A program made the position numbers and the translations under genes. A DNA stretch of 64,000 nucleotides from Diphasiastrum complanatum (taxonomy: Eukaryota > Streptophyta > Lycopodiopsida > Lycopodiales > Lycopodiaceae): the NCBI GenBank assembly GCA_029204225.1, contig CM055102.1, positions 62,973,772-63,037,771 of the forward strand, written 5' to 3'. This document shows positions 35,520-47,340 of this stretch, one piece after another (within the stretch, counting starts at the first letter, position 1; each line of letters starts with the position of its first letter). The notes under the pieces are model-generated. The model ran no database searches. It worked only from the letters and a program-made list of their open reading frames with translations, and had not been told where the DNA came from.

Positions 35520-36170
35520 AAATCATAGATTGACCAAGTTCAGTCACTCGATCTTCTATGTCAAGTGGTAAGGAGCAAGATCTTGTATTGGACATTAGAT
35601 TTGAACTATCTAAAGTGATGAGAATCGACTTTAATCTAATTCATGAGCACACAATTTCTCAAATTTGGTCACTTTATGAGAAACCTTTAGTGATATGCAC
35701 CAAAAGTGAGCTATCCCAGAATATACACATCAAATTTTAGTTATCTCAAGTGATATGAGCTATCTTAGTATATTAGACTTGGGATTGGTCGAGTCTGATC
35801 ACTTGATGAGCCGTGTCGAGTGATAAGCAACAAAACCACGCATAGACATAAAATTTAAGTCATCACGTGTAATAGGGGTTTGACAAGGGGTTGAACTTGA
35901 GTTGTCTTAATATATCACTTGTTGAGTCTAGTCACTTGATAGAGCCATGTCAAGTAATAAGCAGCAAAATCATATGTTAGGTAGCAAATTTTGACTTAGT
36001 CGAGTGATAGAGACACCAAAATGGGGCTATTGACATTTATAGACACCAAGATTGAGCTATCTGATGTGATGTTGGTCAATTATGATCACTCAAAGAACAA
36101 TGATGAGTAATTAGGATGAAAATTGAGTTGTCTCACATGTAAGCACAACATTCAAAGTTACATGAATGTC
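35520..36170. repeat. Degenerate tandem repeat of ~150-bp units (Q2)
   Basis: Mirror of 20430-21130. The units here include TGATCACTTGATGAGCCGTG and TAGTCACTTGATAGAGCCATG, which align with each other but with many differences. Confidence 0.55.
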
Positions 36171-36218
36171 GTAAACTCGAAATTACTCTAACTTGAACAA
36201 TCAATCTAAATGTATTGC

Positions 36219-36353
36219 ATGATGGAAGTCCAAGAAGAAAATCCAAAGCATGGCAAAAGTGATGATGATCAAGAATTAAGCTCTAAAGGAAAGAAGAAAG
36301 ACAAAGCCAAACAAAAGTGCTTCTTTTGTGGAAGACACTTTGCATTCGAGTGC
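36219..36353 (+). pseudogene. Gag C-terminal fragment with shortened zinc knuckle (Q2)
   Basis: Frame from ATG at 36219: a 33-residue charged segment, then CFFCGRHFAFEC at 36318-36353. The spacing CX2CX2HX4C matches the Q1 copy. The segment is on the strand opposite to the gag-like fragment at 37172-37735 of the same module, so module Q is itself a composite. Confidence 0.6.
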
Positions 36354-36671
36354 TACAAAAAGAAGAACCTCTGGATCTCATAGACATTCTCACAAGGGAA
36401 GTTATTTTACTTGTACAGAATTTTATTCACCTAGTGGATGTTATTATTGCTACAGTTTATGGTCTGCAGATGCTTGAGTACAGTTTTTTTCTTCTTCTTT
36501 TGATTAGAGCTCTAGTTATCATAGGGGACAGACAAATCTATTAAGATGAATGGGTGCTATTTTCTTGCATTTGATGCTAGAAGTAGGAGCATTTAATTTA
36601 AAAGAGTATTTAGAATACTCAGAGTTGAGTTTTAATCATTCTATATCTTAATGACTCTCCTAGAGATTCTA

Positions 36672-37008
36672 GTTGAATGAATTATCATATCTTAGAATCT
36701 GGATTCTAAGGATATTCGTACTTGAAGCTTATGAACTATCTTTTAGAATTGTGGATAATTTCATATTGTAATTATAATTATTTTATTATTTTTTAACTTT
36801 AATTTCCTGAGTTAGGTGATATTTCATCCAGTGTTTCATGTAAGTGCTTTAGATAAAGGTGATGTTACTAACTTGTGGCGAATGTAACCCAGATGGAAAA
36901 TTTATCGCTTAGTGTATTTTTCAAACCTGAGTTGTACTCTAGTGCAGAGATTATCGCTTGGAAAATAGGATTACCTTTGAGTACTTGTTTGATGTAAAAG
37001 TTGGACTA
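36672..37008 (+). repeat. Segment A, copy 4
   Basis: Matches 12788-13128 in the same orientation and is the mirror of 19640-19975. It is followed directly by the Cys-rich coding repeat on the opposite strand (36990-37180). Confidence 0.85.
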
Positions 37009-37171
37009 ACATCAAAGTACTCAACAACAATATCAAAACATGCAACATCATCGGCAATAGTAGAAGAGCATACTATATCAGTATCAAAACATGGAACAAT
37101 ATCATAGCATGCAACAACATCGGTAGCACTATCAAAGCATGCAACGACATCGACAATAGTATCATAGCATG

Positions 37172-37735
37172 CTATATCAGTATCAAGGACCATATTGGCC
37201 GCAACCTGTATAAGTGAATCAACATTAGTAGGAACCTATGTGACTCTGACTCACTATGGGATACAATGATGAGCTCAGGTAGATTAATAACTATCTCAAG
37301 TAAATCAGGCAAGTCGCTCACATTGTGTGATATAAAATCATCCTCAGGTGTATCGCTAGCAATGTATGACACTATCTCTATTTGTCCTTCACAAGAAAAT
37401 GGAACCTCACATATGGAAGAATGCTCAAGAGGGGAATCAGAAGAAGTAGAACTCTCAAGACCTATGATATCACTCGTAAGAGTGAGAGGAGGAACAAATG
37501 CAGAATCATCATCGAAATATATAAGAAGGCGAAATACAGGTAGAAAGTCATGCCACTCAGAGATAGGCAGATGAGAATGGACATAGACAAACCACTTCGA
37601 CCTAGCAAAACCCTTTAAAAGAAACATTGCATCATGAATTTTTAATAGGATTTGGACAAGTTGGCCGAGAAGTGTCAAAGTATTCCTGAAGACGTGTGAC
37701 CCATCTGTCGAACATATGTTCAGATGGTTTATCAC
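37172..37735 (-). pseudogene. Gag-like fragment of module Q2
   Basis: A single 187-codon frame that is open where the Q1 copy is broken. It contains DAMFLLKGFARSKWFVYVHS, PISEWHDFLP and CEGQIEIVSYIASD. The W-x-x-F-L-P pattern after the helical block resembles retrotransposon gag. The C-terminal part runs into the Cys-rich repeat. No start codon context or promoter is evident. Confidence 0.45.
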
Positions 37736-38523
37736 TATTAAAATAAAAAGATAAAATTAAAGAGACCGAAAATCACAATTCATGATAAAAAAATAAAATT
37801 AAAAGTAATTGAAAATAATACGTAACCCAATGATCCAAATAATTTGGATTTTATTTATTTAGTTTTATAATGGAACGTAGCAAATGATGACAAACGAAAA
37901 ATTGAAAATGAAATCAATGATAAAAATGAACTACGGAATCGAAACACAAATGGAACGAAAATTAATAATAAATAAAGAAAGACAAAATGCAAAATGCGAT
38001 GGAAAACACAAACTACAAAATTGAATGAAAATAACAAGACAACAGCCACAGGCAAAAAGTAAAGCCAGGCAAGACGCTAATGAAGTGGACGAACTGAAGG
38101 AGAGGACATAAGTCATCACAACAGGTATGCCAATGAAAAGATATGACAAAGTTTGTTAAAGAAAAAAAAAAAAGAGAAATGACAAATAATGTAAGTAGTA
38201 CATTGCAACTACAATCGAAAACATGCTGAAAACAGTAGTAAAATGGAGAGATACAGGGCAACCACCAAATAGAGATAAGAGGGGCCTGCAAAAACAACCA
38301 AATAATGAGAGAAAGAAGTAGCAAGTAGTGGAGTATATGGCTGGAAAATGGATAGCCAAGTAAGGAAGGTGAGTGCCAAAAAGAGAGGGTTGCAACTAGC
38401 AAGCAAAGCTAGAAAATCAGTAGAAAGAAGGTGGAGACAATGCAAGGAGGGGTGGGCTGGGAAAGAGTACAAATAGATTGAGTTGTGGACAACAAGCAAC
38501 AACTAAAGTAGGGTGTTGGAAGT

Positions 38524-38770
38524 AAGTGATGGTGGGTTGAAAATTGGCACTAGGTGGGCAGCAGTAGGGTGCCAGTCCTCCAAACAATAGTGACTTTTAG
38601 AATTGTGAACATAGTAGCATATGCGTCAAATTTATATGCGTAGTATAATACATGATTATGTGCTGAAGATTCTTCCTGAGAGGTAGTCATGATCATTCTT
38701 CTAATATGAGAACATTTAGTAATTTGCAATAAGTTGAGCTTGAATCCATATGATGTTATAGCATACACCT
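38524..38770 (-). repeat. Third copy of the P leader segment
   Basis: 38560-38770 on the minus strand matches 15480-15650 and 32605-32765 (GGATTCAAGCTCAACT, TGACGCATATGCTACTATGT). It lies directly outside Q2, whereas in copy 1 it is separated from Q1 by a copia stump. Confidence 0.7.
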
Positions 38771-39879
38771 ACCTTTGATAATGGTTTTTGCCCAAAATGG
38801 TTGGGGCAAAAGCTTGATGTCTACAACAAATGGCCCATATGCATAATGGTTTAAACAAAGCTGTATAAAAACTTATAGTACATAGTACCATAAAGTGAAG
38901 CAAGTTTTAGAAAACTCGTTGTTACCTGCCAGCATCACACAAAACAAAATCGCACGAGTTAGGTCGATGAGGAAGACATATGTAATAGTTGAGCATTAGT
39001 TGTAGAGTATTAGACATTTGGAATCTCTTGCCTTATATGCATGAAAACCATTAATTTGCCTTATATGCATGTCAACTAATTGATGGAATTGATGGATGCC
39101 CATCTTTGCCATCAAGAAGGTAAATTGGAGCGATATCACTCTGAAAATGTTAGAAATCTGAATGAACCATGTAGAAGATCAAGTGTGCTCTGAAGACGAT
39201 TTGGCCACCCTCAAACTCCCCTCCAATTATCTCAAATAGGGTAGATGCTTGCTGAAAATTATGGGTAGAACCACCCCTTATTTCTCTAGAAAAGCATCAC
39301 AAAATGAAATGCTACAAGCACAAGTTCTTAGCACTGACACAACTAAGAGTTGGGAATAAGCGAGTAATCTAGAAAACAAAAGATGGAGTAAAAAGATTCA
39401 TTGCAAGAAATCTATTTGTGAAATTAGAATATATCCAATTTCACGAATTTATATAGAGAAGTCAATGATGTCATAAGTTAAAGCTTAGAAACAATATAAG
39501 AGCAACTTAAAAAGTCAAAGGATCTAAGTCAAAACAATAATATAAAATTCAATAAACAAAAAAAATTTAGCCTAACAAATTGCTTGTCTCATCAATATCC
39601 AAGCATAAGTTGCTAATTGGATTTTAAAACAATCCAAATTCTTCTGGTTAGACCAGACCCAATGTTGACTAAGAATCAAAAGACAACCAATAAGAAAGAA
39701 AAAATAATAATACTTCAAATAAAAATTATAATTTATAAATCTATAAATCTGATCAAAAGTAAAATAAAATAAACAAGAACAAGGGCCATAATATGTATAC
39801 GAGTTACCGAATCAAATACAAAATACTAAAAGCAAAGCACGCTCCTTAGCTCCCCACTTTTTGGACCATTATTAATCGT
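38771..39879. other. No recognisable gene
   Basis: AT-rich DNA apart from the segment at 38880-39010 shared with 7690-7840. Frames are short and closed. Confidence 0.5.
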
Positions 39880-40664
39880 CTTAAACATACCATAAGAGAC
39901 AAAACCAAAAGAGTCTAGTAACAAAATGATTAGGTCTACAAAAGCATCTCTACTATTACAAAGACGAGAAAACCTGTAGAAATGATCACTCCGTATTTAA
40001 AAAAATCTACAATATTTGAAAAAATATGAGACATGCGAATTATGTTCAAGTTATTGTATTCTGGGTGCAGCCTTTTTCAAAAATGTCAACCAATAAACCT
40101 GACCTAGCCAGGCTTATAGACAGGTCTAACAAATTGCATTTATCATTACTAGTTGTACAATTAAGTTCACATGAGTCTTTAGGATTGTTTCTCCACCAAA
40201 AAACGTCATATAGAAAACTACCAAAATTAGAAAGATCAAAAACAAATAAGTGATCTATATATCTTCTAACATGAGTTGATTCATGCAATAAGATGGGACA
40301 AGTACCGCAAGAAACTAATCTTTGAATAAATTCAAATTCATAACAGAAAATAAAAGCTAGCTAGATGAACAGCACAATTGGTAACCATGGGTATACCTAT
40401 CATTTGTTGAAAAAGCGAATAACCTAGAGAAATATGCAAGTTATCCAAGAGAAAGTACAACCAAAAACAAACATCTTCAACATCAACTATTTTAGTAAAT
40501 CTTTTCTTCTTTGAATCGACATCTTGATTCTTATTCTCAAGCCAACAAAACTCAAAATGAAAAGCATTCTTTTCAACCTTTAAAGCTTTGCATCGAGTGT
40601 CCTTTAGTGTCTTGCTAAAAACATCTCGAATTAGCTTGTTAACACGAAACTTTAAATCTTCCAA
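39880..40664 (-). pseudogene. Decayed reverse transcriptase of GIPMGT/YIDD type (non-LTR, possibly Penelope-like)
   Basis: First frame (40664-40338) contains WLYFLLDNLHISLGYSLFQQ and MIGIPMVTNCAVHLA, matching a palm motif normally read as 'GIPMGTxCAPxLA'. Second frame (40288-40046) contains HVRRYIDHLFVFDLSNFGSF, where the catalytic YIDD has become YIDH, then SCELNCTTSNDKCNLLDLSI. Further left, in another frame, FYRFSRLCNSRDAFVDLI (about 39985-39930) resembles the thumb region. Motif spacing resembles RTs of Penelope-like or related non-LTR elements and is unlike copia or gypsy. No endonuclease was seen. Subclass assignment is uncertain. Confidence 0.5.
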
Positions 40665-41174
40665 AATAAAATAAAATAAATAAGAACAAAGATCATAATA
40701 TGTATACGAGTTACCGAAACAAAGACAAACGATTCACTGCAAAATAACCATTTAAGAGCAGGATCAAAAACAATAATACCAATGCCATGATTCATGCTGT
40801 GCAGAAATGGTTATTCAACATAGTTATCTTCACAACTTCACTCCCAACATGTCCAATCTAGCTTCCATGTTTAGATTTCATTCGAGTGGCTCTCAGTTGT
40901 TCATAAACTTTATCCTAAACCCTAAAACAAAAAGAATAGGAAATCGCTCAAAGATGATGATGATGGGGGGTTGATAGCTTCCTAATTCACCATGCTGCAA
41001 ATCTAAATGTGGAGAAGATCATTGTTGACTGATTATATGCATATCTTTGCAACTTTATTAAAATCATCTATGCACCTTTGCAAACATTGTCAGAACCAAC
41101 CCTGCAACTGTTGCCAAATGTTTTCACTATATCAGTAAGTCAAACTAATACAAGAAAAAGCAGCCCACACATAC

Positions 41175-43838
41175 CCGCATGATTCTAGAACCATCAAGGC
41201 GATATCGAACACGTTTTCCAACAATCTCTGTTGGATACACAAGATCCTCCAAAATGGCATCATGCACGGCAGTCAAAGTGCGACTGCGAGGATGAGTAGC
41301 AGCAGATCCTTTCTTTGGAGGCCTTAAAATACGCCTTGTAGCAATAATGATGACATCCTGAACAAGCCTAACGGCTATCAAGCAACAAAGAAATTTTGGG
41401 GCAAAAAGCAATGCTAGATTCTGTGTGATATGAAGAATCAAAGCCAAAAGAATGACAAACCTTGCCACTGAACTTCTTCTCCAGCTCACGGACTAGCCTT
41501 GTATGAATTTTCTGGAAAGATTTTCTCAAACGATAAGGGACGTGAATAACAATAGCCTTTTTGTTGTTTGCAACATCAACCTCCCTGCCACAACAAAGCC
41601 AAGAAGCTCAACACTCTTCTGTGGAAGCTTTGCAATAGAGCATCAGCTTTGGAAATTTTTTATGGTGAAATGTAAGTCATTTCTTTGAAAACAGTCCCAT
41701 ACTTGGCTGAGTTGATATACAAGTCGCGCAAATCACTTCGGAGTTCCTGGTTGGTATTTTCAAGATCAAATAGAGCCTGCAAAAAAAAATCACAGAAGGT
41801 TTTATAGATCTAAAAACAGGTCAAAGATCAAACAGAAATACGAGGGCTGAGTATTTTGAATCACAGTTTTATGTACATAATTCATCTGAACAAACTATTG
41901 AGCCTTAAATTTGTACAGTGAAAGGTAAAGCTTATGAGAAACATTATTTATTTTAGTCATTCCAGGAATGGATCGTGATCGTGACAAGGACCTTGTGGAG
42001 TTGATACACAAATGTATTTCTTCAAATAGCCTGAGTGCTATTCAAAATCTTTTCTTACAAAAAAAAGTTGAGGACAAAGCCATTTGAATAAACACGTTTG
42101 TCCTTGCCATGACCATTCCTCTTGGCTTTCAAATAAGAACTGTGCAAATATAATTTATTTGAGGTATAACTTTGCAAAGTGGCCTATTTGCTAGATCACA
42201 CAGGTATTCAATTTTGAAGTCAATCTGAAATGTACGAAGATAGAAATAAACTAAGACCCTTGCAAGCATGCAAGGCTCAAGCTATTACCATATAAGAGAG
42301 CTAGCTTCAGAGCCTCTGTAACCATCCTGACAGTTTGATTATTGACCACTGACCATTTACCCTTTCTACCCTTTCAATGTGGCCAAAATTTTATGTACAT
42401 GAATACCAAATAATTGCAATTTTGCTCTCGCAATACAGTTATTCAGAGGCTTCACTGCTAGTCTTAAAAGCCCAGACCGAGTTTGCCATAACAAATAATG
42501 ACTAATAAGCGATCTGATACAAGCAAATTCAGCATCAATATAAGAGTCACTCTGACAAAGAGGTCTCAACGTTCACAAAAAGCTTCAAATTAGGCATACA
42601 GTACAGTGTCGCAGGAGATGCTTACAACACTATCATAAAGTTGGTTAATCCAAAAGTAAAAATGAAGTGACAAAATCATACAAAGTGACATGCTAGGTCC
42701 GGTAGGGGCTGATTAACTTTATGTGGTCCTCATGGCCACCTACAAGGAAGCTACTATACGACATAACATCAATATCCAGACAACTCTCCAATAATTGCAG
42801 ATGTCGAGTGCTATTCTGAATGGCAGCATATAATAATCTGATGATTCGAGTGGAATACTCTAGAAGTTTCTAAGCATAATGTTAACATTACTTGGGGGCA
42901 AGGGTGGCAGTGGGACATATGATGCCAGGTGGCTAACGAAAAGCCCTAAGGTGGGTGGAAGGTGAGCTTGCTGAGGCCCTTGCAAGATGACAGAAGAATG
43001 TCAGGAGAGAGGTGGCTACATGTCTGGAAGAATGAGGGCCCAATGCTGATATCAGCATAACATATAGCTGCAGATGGTAGTTAGGAGCTAGGACCCAAGG
43101 GAGGTGAAACGTGTAACAGGGACCATGGAAGGGTTAGACAGTATGCAACCAAAGCATTGTTCTGTAGCATAAGCAATTGGCACTACATACTGTAATTTTT
43201 TAAAATTGCAAAATACATTTTTCAAAAAAAAATTGAAGCCTGGTAGAGGAACTTCCATAGACCCCCACAGTTCAATGGTTCCTTAGTGCACATTTAGACA
43301 TACAGATCTAAGTTTGAAGATGCTTCTGCTACCATAGTTCCAACTTCCGAAGCATATTTCCAGCAGAACCGAGGCTTCCATAGTGGATTTCCAGCATGAT
43401 CGGGATTTTCAACAGAACTGGCAAGATTTGGGTATGAAGAGAGTTCTGTAGCAGTTTAGCATATCCACTAGAAAGTAGGAGAACCCTAACGGTTCCATTA
43501 GAAGCAACGTTTTAAGAGTTTCGACAATGTAGACTATAATTAATCAACAATCAATCTTGAATCCCAACTCAAGGGTCAAAACTTACGAGTCCCACCTAGT
43601 ACCTATTGTCATGATCCATACAACATTTTGGGGTGGAATTTATTCTAGCCTTGTATTATGGCAAAAACAAGTGCTTTTTTTTAATGTTTAGGCAAAGTCA
43701 CAGTTTCATCGAATCGCGTTTCGATCAAAGAACTCCCATTTCCAAACAGACCGCTCAAATCGGATTCTGCTGTTCGAATCGGCCTGCTGAAAACCCGTGC
43801 CTGTTGCCCAAAAACTGGATTTTCTCACGAGAGAGACC

Positions 43839-43916
<78 letters not shown>

Positions 43917-44658
43917 TTGTCCGTGCCACGTGGAGAAAGTGTACTATGTACATTGTAATATCATTTATGACATACATAGATAGGTCACAGAAGTACCATG
44001 TGGCATGTAAATGATCTACATTGTAAGTGCATCTAGCACTTGTTTATGCCATAATAGATTATAGAAGGCTAGAAATAAAATCCACAAAAAAGAAACCCTA
44101 AAACCGTTTCGCCGATTCTTTCCCGTTTCAAACCCTTTTCAAAAAGGTGTTTCGAAAAGGTCCATGACATATTGCCGCAAAGTAGATTACATCCAATGAA
44201 ATTCTACCGTTCGAAACACAATTTCCTTGAATGAAACGTGTTTAAGTGAAACTAGGCTTCCAAGGTTCTATAAACTAAGGCAAAATGCAGAAGGCCAAAA
44301 TGTGTAACTTCCTAGACACTTTGGACAAATTTACATATTCAAACTCCAAGCCTGTGCAACAGCCTACAAAGCAATTAAATTGGCATGCAAAAAATTCATG
44401 CTGGCTATTTTAGAGTATTAAAATTTAAGATATAGAGCACAATTCTTAAGATGACAAAAAATTCACATTACAAATACGAAAAATAAAACAAACATCAGTA
44501 GAATCACCCTCTTTAACTCAAGTGTTTTGCTTCAGGAAAAGGTACATTCATCAAGACAAACAGGACGCAGAGGCACTACTCACCTGAGCAACAGATTCCT
44601 CAAACTCTTCGGGCTCGAGGCCCTTCTCCTTCTGAATCTTTCTGCGAGCAGTAAACAT
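41175..44658 (-). CDS. RPS7: 40S ribosomal protein eS7 (RPS7), spliced; last exon not found
   Basis: eS7 is a cytosolic small-subunit ribosomal protein. Four coding exons with GT-AG borders are visible: 44658-44584 (starts [20 protein letters not shown]), 41776-41703 ([20 protein letters not shown]), 41584-41461 ([20 protein letters not shown]) and 41357-41175 ([20 protein letters not shown], then [11 protein letters not shown] and [14 protein letters not shown]). Exon lengths 75, 74, 124 and 183 join in frame to 152 residues of an expected ~190. The final exon, expected to carry a FLDPKERN-type segment, is not recognisable within ~2.5 kb downstream. Intron 1 is 2.8 kb and holds a long (GA)n. 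A TGTAG acceptor ~20 bp before the ATG suggests a 5'UTR intron. Confidence 0.93.
43841..43914 (+). repeat. (GA)37 microsatellite in eS7 intron 1
   Basis: Uninterrupted GA run; on the transcribed strand it reads (CT)n/(UC)n inside the first coding intron. Confidence 0.97.
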
Positions 44659-44689
44659 GATTGATGGCGGTGCCGCTCCTACACACCAA

Positions 44690-46640
44690 AACTTGATTAT
44701 ATTTGAAGTTTCAAAAAGATCAGTGACTGTTTGATCATAAAACCTACGAAGGCAACAAGAGAAAATAACAATTGCCAGCTAGTCTACATAACTTTTCCAG
44801 TATGATCTTGAAAAAGCAAAAAAACTAAATATCAACACTGCCTCATTTCGACCTCAATTGAGTATTGGAACCCGACACTTAGGCCATTAATCACAGACAC
44901 AATTTAACAACAGGGCCCCAACTTATGCCTATTTCACGAAGTAAATGATAACAGTACATCAACATAGACACAACCGATTAGAGCTTGACAAAATGATCGT
45001 ACTTTTCCAGCACTTCCTCAATAATTATTTTGTTTGACAACATGTAACACACAAGATAATACACAAAATGTACAGTTTACGTTAATCTTGATGAAGATCC
45101 ATATGAAGACCAACAGCATCTTCACAAATTCATGAAGCACTCTTGAATACAAAATGCTAAACCACCACTTCACAACCTGAACAATTGTAGTAGCCATCGC
45201 ATCATCCAAAACCTTGAAACCAACTTTGTTGCTAAGCATCACTGAAGTTTTCTCACTAACCGACACAACTGGACTATCCATAAGTTTGGGTCTACTCTTA
45301 CCATAACCACCGCTACATTATGCAAAAGTGTCATGTAAACAACAAGAAATTCTCAATCTTTTATATACTACAGAGACTCACATTGGTAAGCCCATCTTAA
45401 TGGCTTCTTTGACTTCATATTCACAAACTTCAACCTCTTTGAACAGTCCTCTCCATATTTTTCTTCATCGCTTTTCAAAAGTCTTCTATTTCTTATATTC
45501 ACTTGTCTTAACAACCTCTGATACTGGAGATTATAAGCATCAGTTCGAGCATGTTATTCTCTTCTTTTTCACACGCCTCAATAGCATTGTTGCACAATCA
45601 TACAAAATTGTTCTCAATTCACACAATTTCTCTTCTTTTTCAAGAACTCAACGGTACCGTATACATGGTCATAGAGAATTGTTCTCAATTCAACACAATG
45701 TTCTCTTCTTTATTGTCACACACTACTACTTAATCATATCAAGTTGTTAGTTTCTCAGAGAGTGTTGTTCATCCAAGAACACCTTTTAAACCCCTCAAAA
45801 ACATCATCAGTCAACAACTCCAGCATAACAACTAATTTTGAAACTTGCATAAAGTCTTTTTGGTAGTGCACAAGCACCAAAACTATTGAAGGAGACTTTC
45901 TTGTAACTTTATTATTGACTATACAACCACATGTATATCTGTACGGGACACAATGACTTTCCCAATTGCTCGTGTAACATGACCCAGTTCAATACACAAT
46001 ACAACCTATAATAGAACTTTCATCTATGAGCTGAAAATGATTTTGTGATCTGTGAACAATAAACATTGTGGGGGGCTCGTAAGGACTTCTGCAGCCTGCT
46101 AACACCTAGTATGGTCTGATTTCGACATGCAGTGATTCAGATCATTTAAACTGATTACTACTTCCTTTGAATGTTATTACAGTACAACCTGCTTTCCTCC
46201 TCCTTTTTGCGGGTATGGCCAGTCTATAGCCTGCAACTTAGTGTTACAGTCTGTAAAATGTCTGTTACTGCTGCTGTAAATTATAGCAATCTCATCTAAG
46301 CTGATATACACTATTGCATAGAAGCAACAACAAGGGCATATGGATCAAGCAAGGCAAGTTGTCTTTGGCAACATTATTTATGCACTTAATACTTTAATTG
46401 ATGTATCTTCAAGTGCACAAAATGTCTTGGAATCCATGGCTTGGCATGATGTATAGTTTTTGAAGTGTGCTACATGACACATTTATGGAACATCTTGTGA
46501 GGGATCCTCTAAGAGGTGGTGAAAGATCCTTCATGGACATCATTCTCTACTGGAGTCTCAAAAGTTCCTTGATTCTAGATGCATTTTTTAGACACTTCTA
46601 AAAGCTCTCATTCATCTATCAAGAGAGTTCTAAATAGATC
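44690..46640. other. Upstream of eS7; no confident gene
   Basis: Presumably contains the eS7 promoter and 5'UTR exon, which I cannot place. An 87-codon minus-strand frame at 45281-45018 (MDSPVVSVSEKTSVMLSNKV, then hydrophobic) and a 140-codon plus frame at 45328-45750 look like chance frames. Confidence 0.4.
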
Positions 46641-46657
46641 AAGCTAAATTTGAGGAG

Positions 46658-47303
46658 TGTGAAGAACTGCCAAAAATTGACAAATCTAGCTTGATCAAAG
46701 ACCATGTAGAACATTGTAAATATTGTGTATAATTGGGTTCCACACATGTAAGGCCAAGATGCCACGTGGCAAACCACTCCTAATTTAGGTTAGGTCAAGT
46801 CAAGAGAGTTGGTCATGTCCATTTGGTGGTCATCCCTACCAAGCATAAGTCTAGGATCTAGGCTAGGGTTTCATTTTAGGGCAAGAAAGTTGAGTTAACT
46901 TTCTTATTACATGCTGGAAATCCACCTAACTTCAAGAAGGAAGTCGAATTTGCTATGTATTCCAAGCTCCCATAGTGAGAAGATAGATTATTTTTGGAGC
47001 TCATTGGCAATCTCAAGCTAGTTCACTATGTACATTGAGTTTTTGTGATCCAAATGAAACCAAATCAATTTCTACTTGTTTCTCAGGTTGAAGGCCGTAC
47101 TACATCCTGTAGTACACATGTGTGGGCTCGGATTTCAATGTTGATCAATGCTTTTGATTGTCAATGCTTGTTGTTTGTCAAATTGCCAATCTAGATCAAC
47201 TTTTTTGTGTCTAGTTTTTTGATAGATTGTTAAGCAAGCACCCAATCACTCTTGTGGATCTTTTGTAGATCCATTTATGGTCCTAAAGTACAATACTTTC
47301 ACA
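46658..47303 (+). mobile_element. Copia-type LTR, 646 bp, with adjoining polypurine tract
   Basis: Begins TGTGAAGAACTGCC and ends AATACTTTCACA, matching the ends of the LTRs at 48901-49555 in reverse orientation. The size is within 10 bp of theirs. It is preceded by AAATTTGAGGAG, a purine tract like GAAGAGGGAG of the complete element, so it is probably the 3' LTR of a plus-strand copia element whose body has been lost. No 5-bp target duplication is seen at the borders (AGGAG against AACGT). Confidence 0.6.
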
Positions 47304-47340
47304 AACGTTCTAGAATACATTATTCGATTCTATAAACTAG

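Larger units (their letters stand above)
33628..38523 (-). repeat. Module Q2: inverted arm matching Q1
   Basis: Complement of 18132-23397. Both arms carry the leader, gag-like, Cys-rich, segment A, zinc-knuckle, degenerate tandem-repeat and Pro-rich ORF blocks in the same order. The last 10 bases (38514-38523, TGTTGGAAGT) equal the terminal bases of the copia LTR that abuts Q1. Confidence 0.92.

Noticed and set aside
45018-45281. 87-codon frame upstream of eS7 as a host gene
   Set aside because: No family resemblance, no splice or start context, and a hydrophobic, Cys/Val/Phe-rich second half typical of chance frames.
46653-47308. Solo LTR with target duplication at 46.66-47.30 kb
   Set aside because: The flanking five bases (AGGAG and AACGT) differ. 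The left flank looks like a polypurine tract, so a truncated element fits better than a solo LTR.
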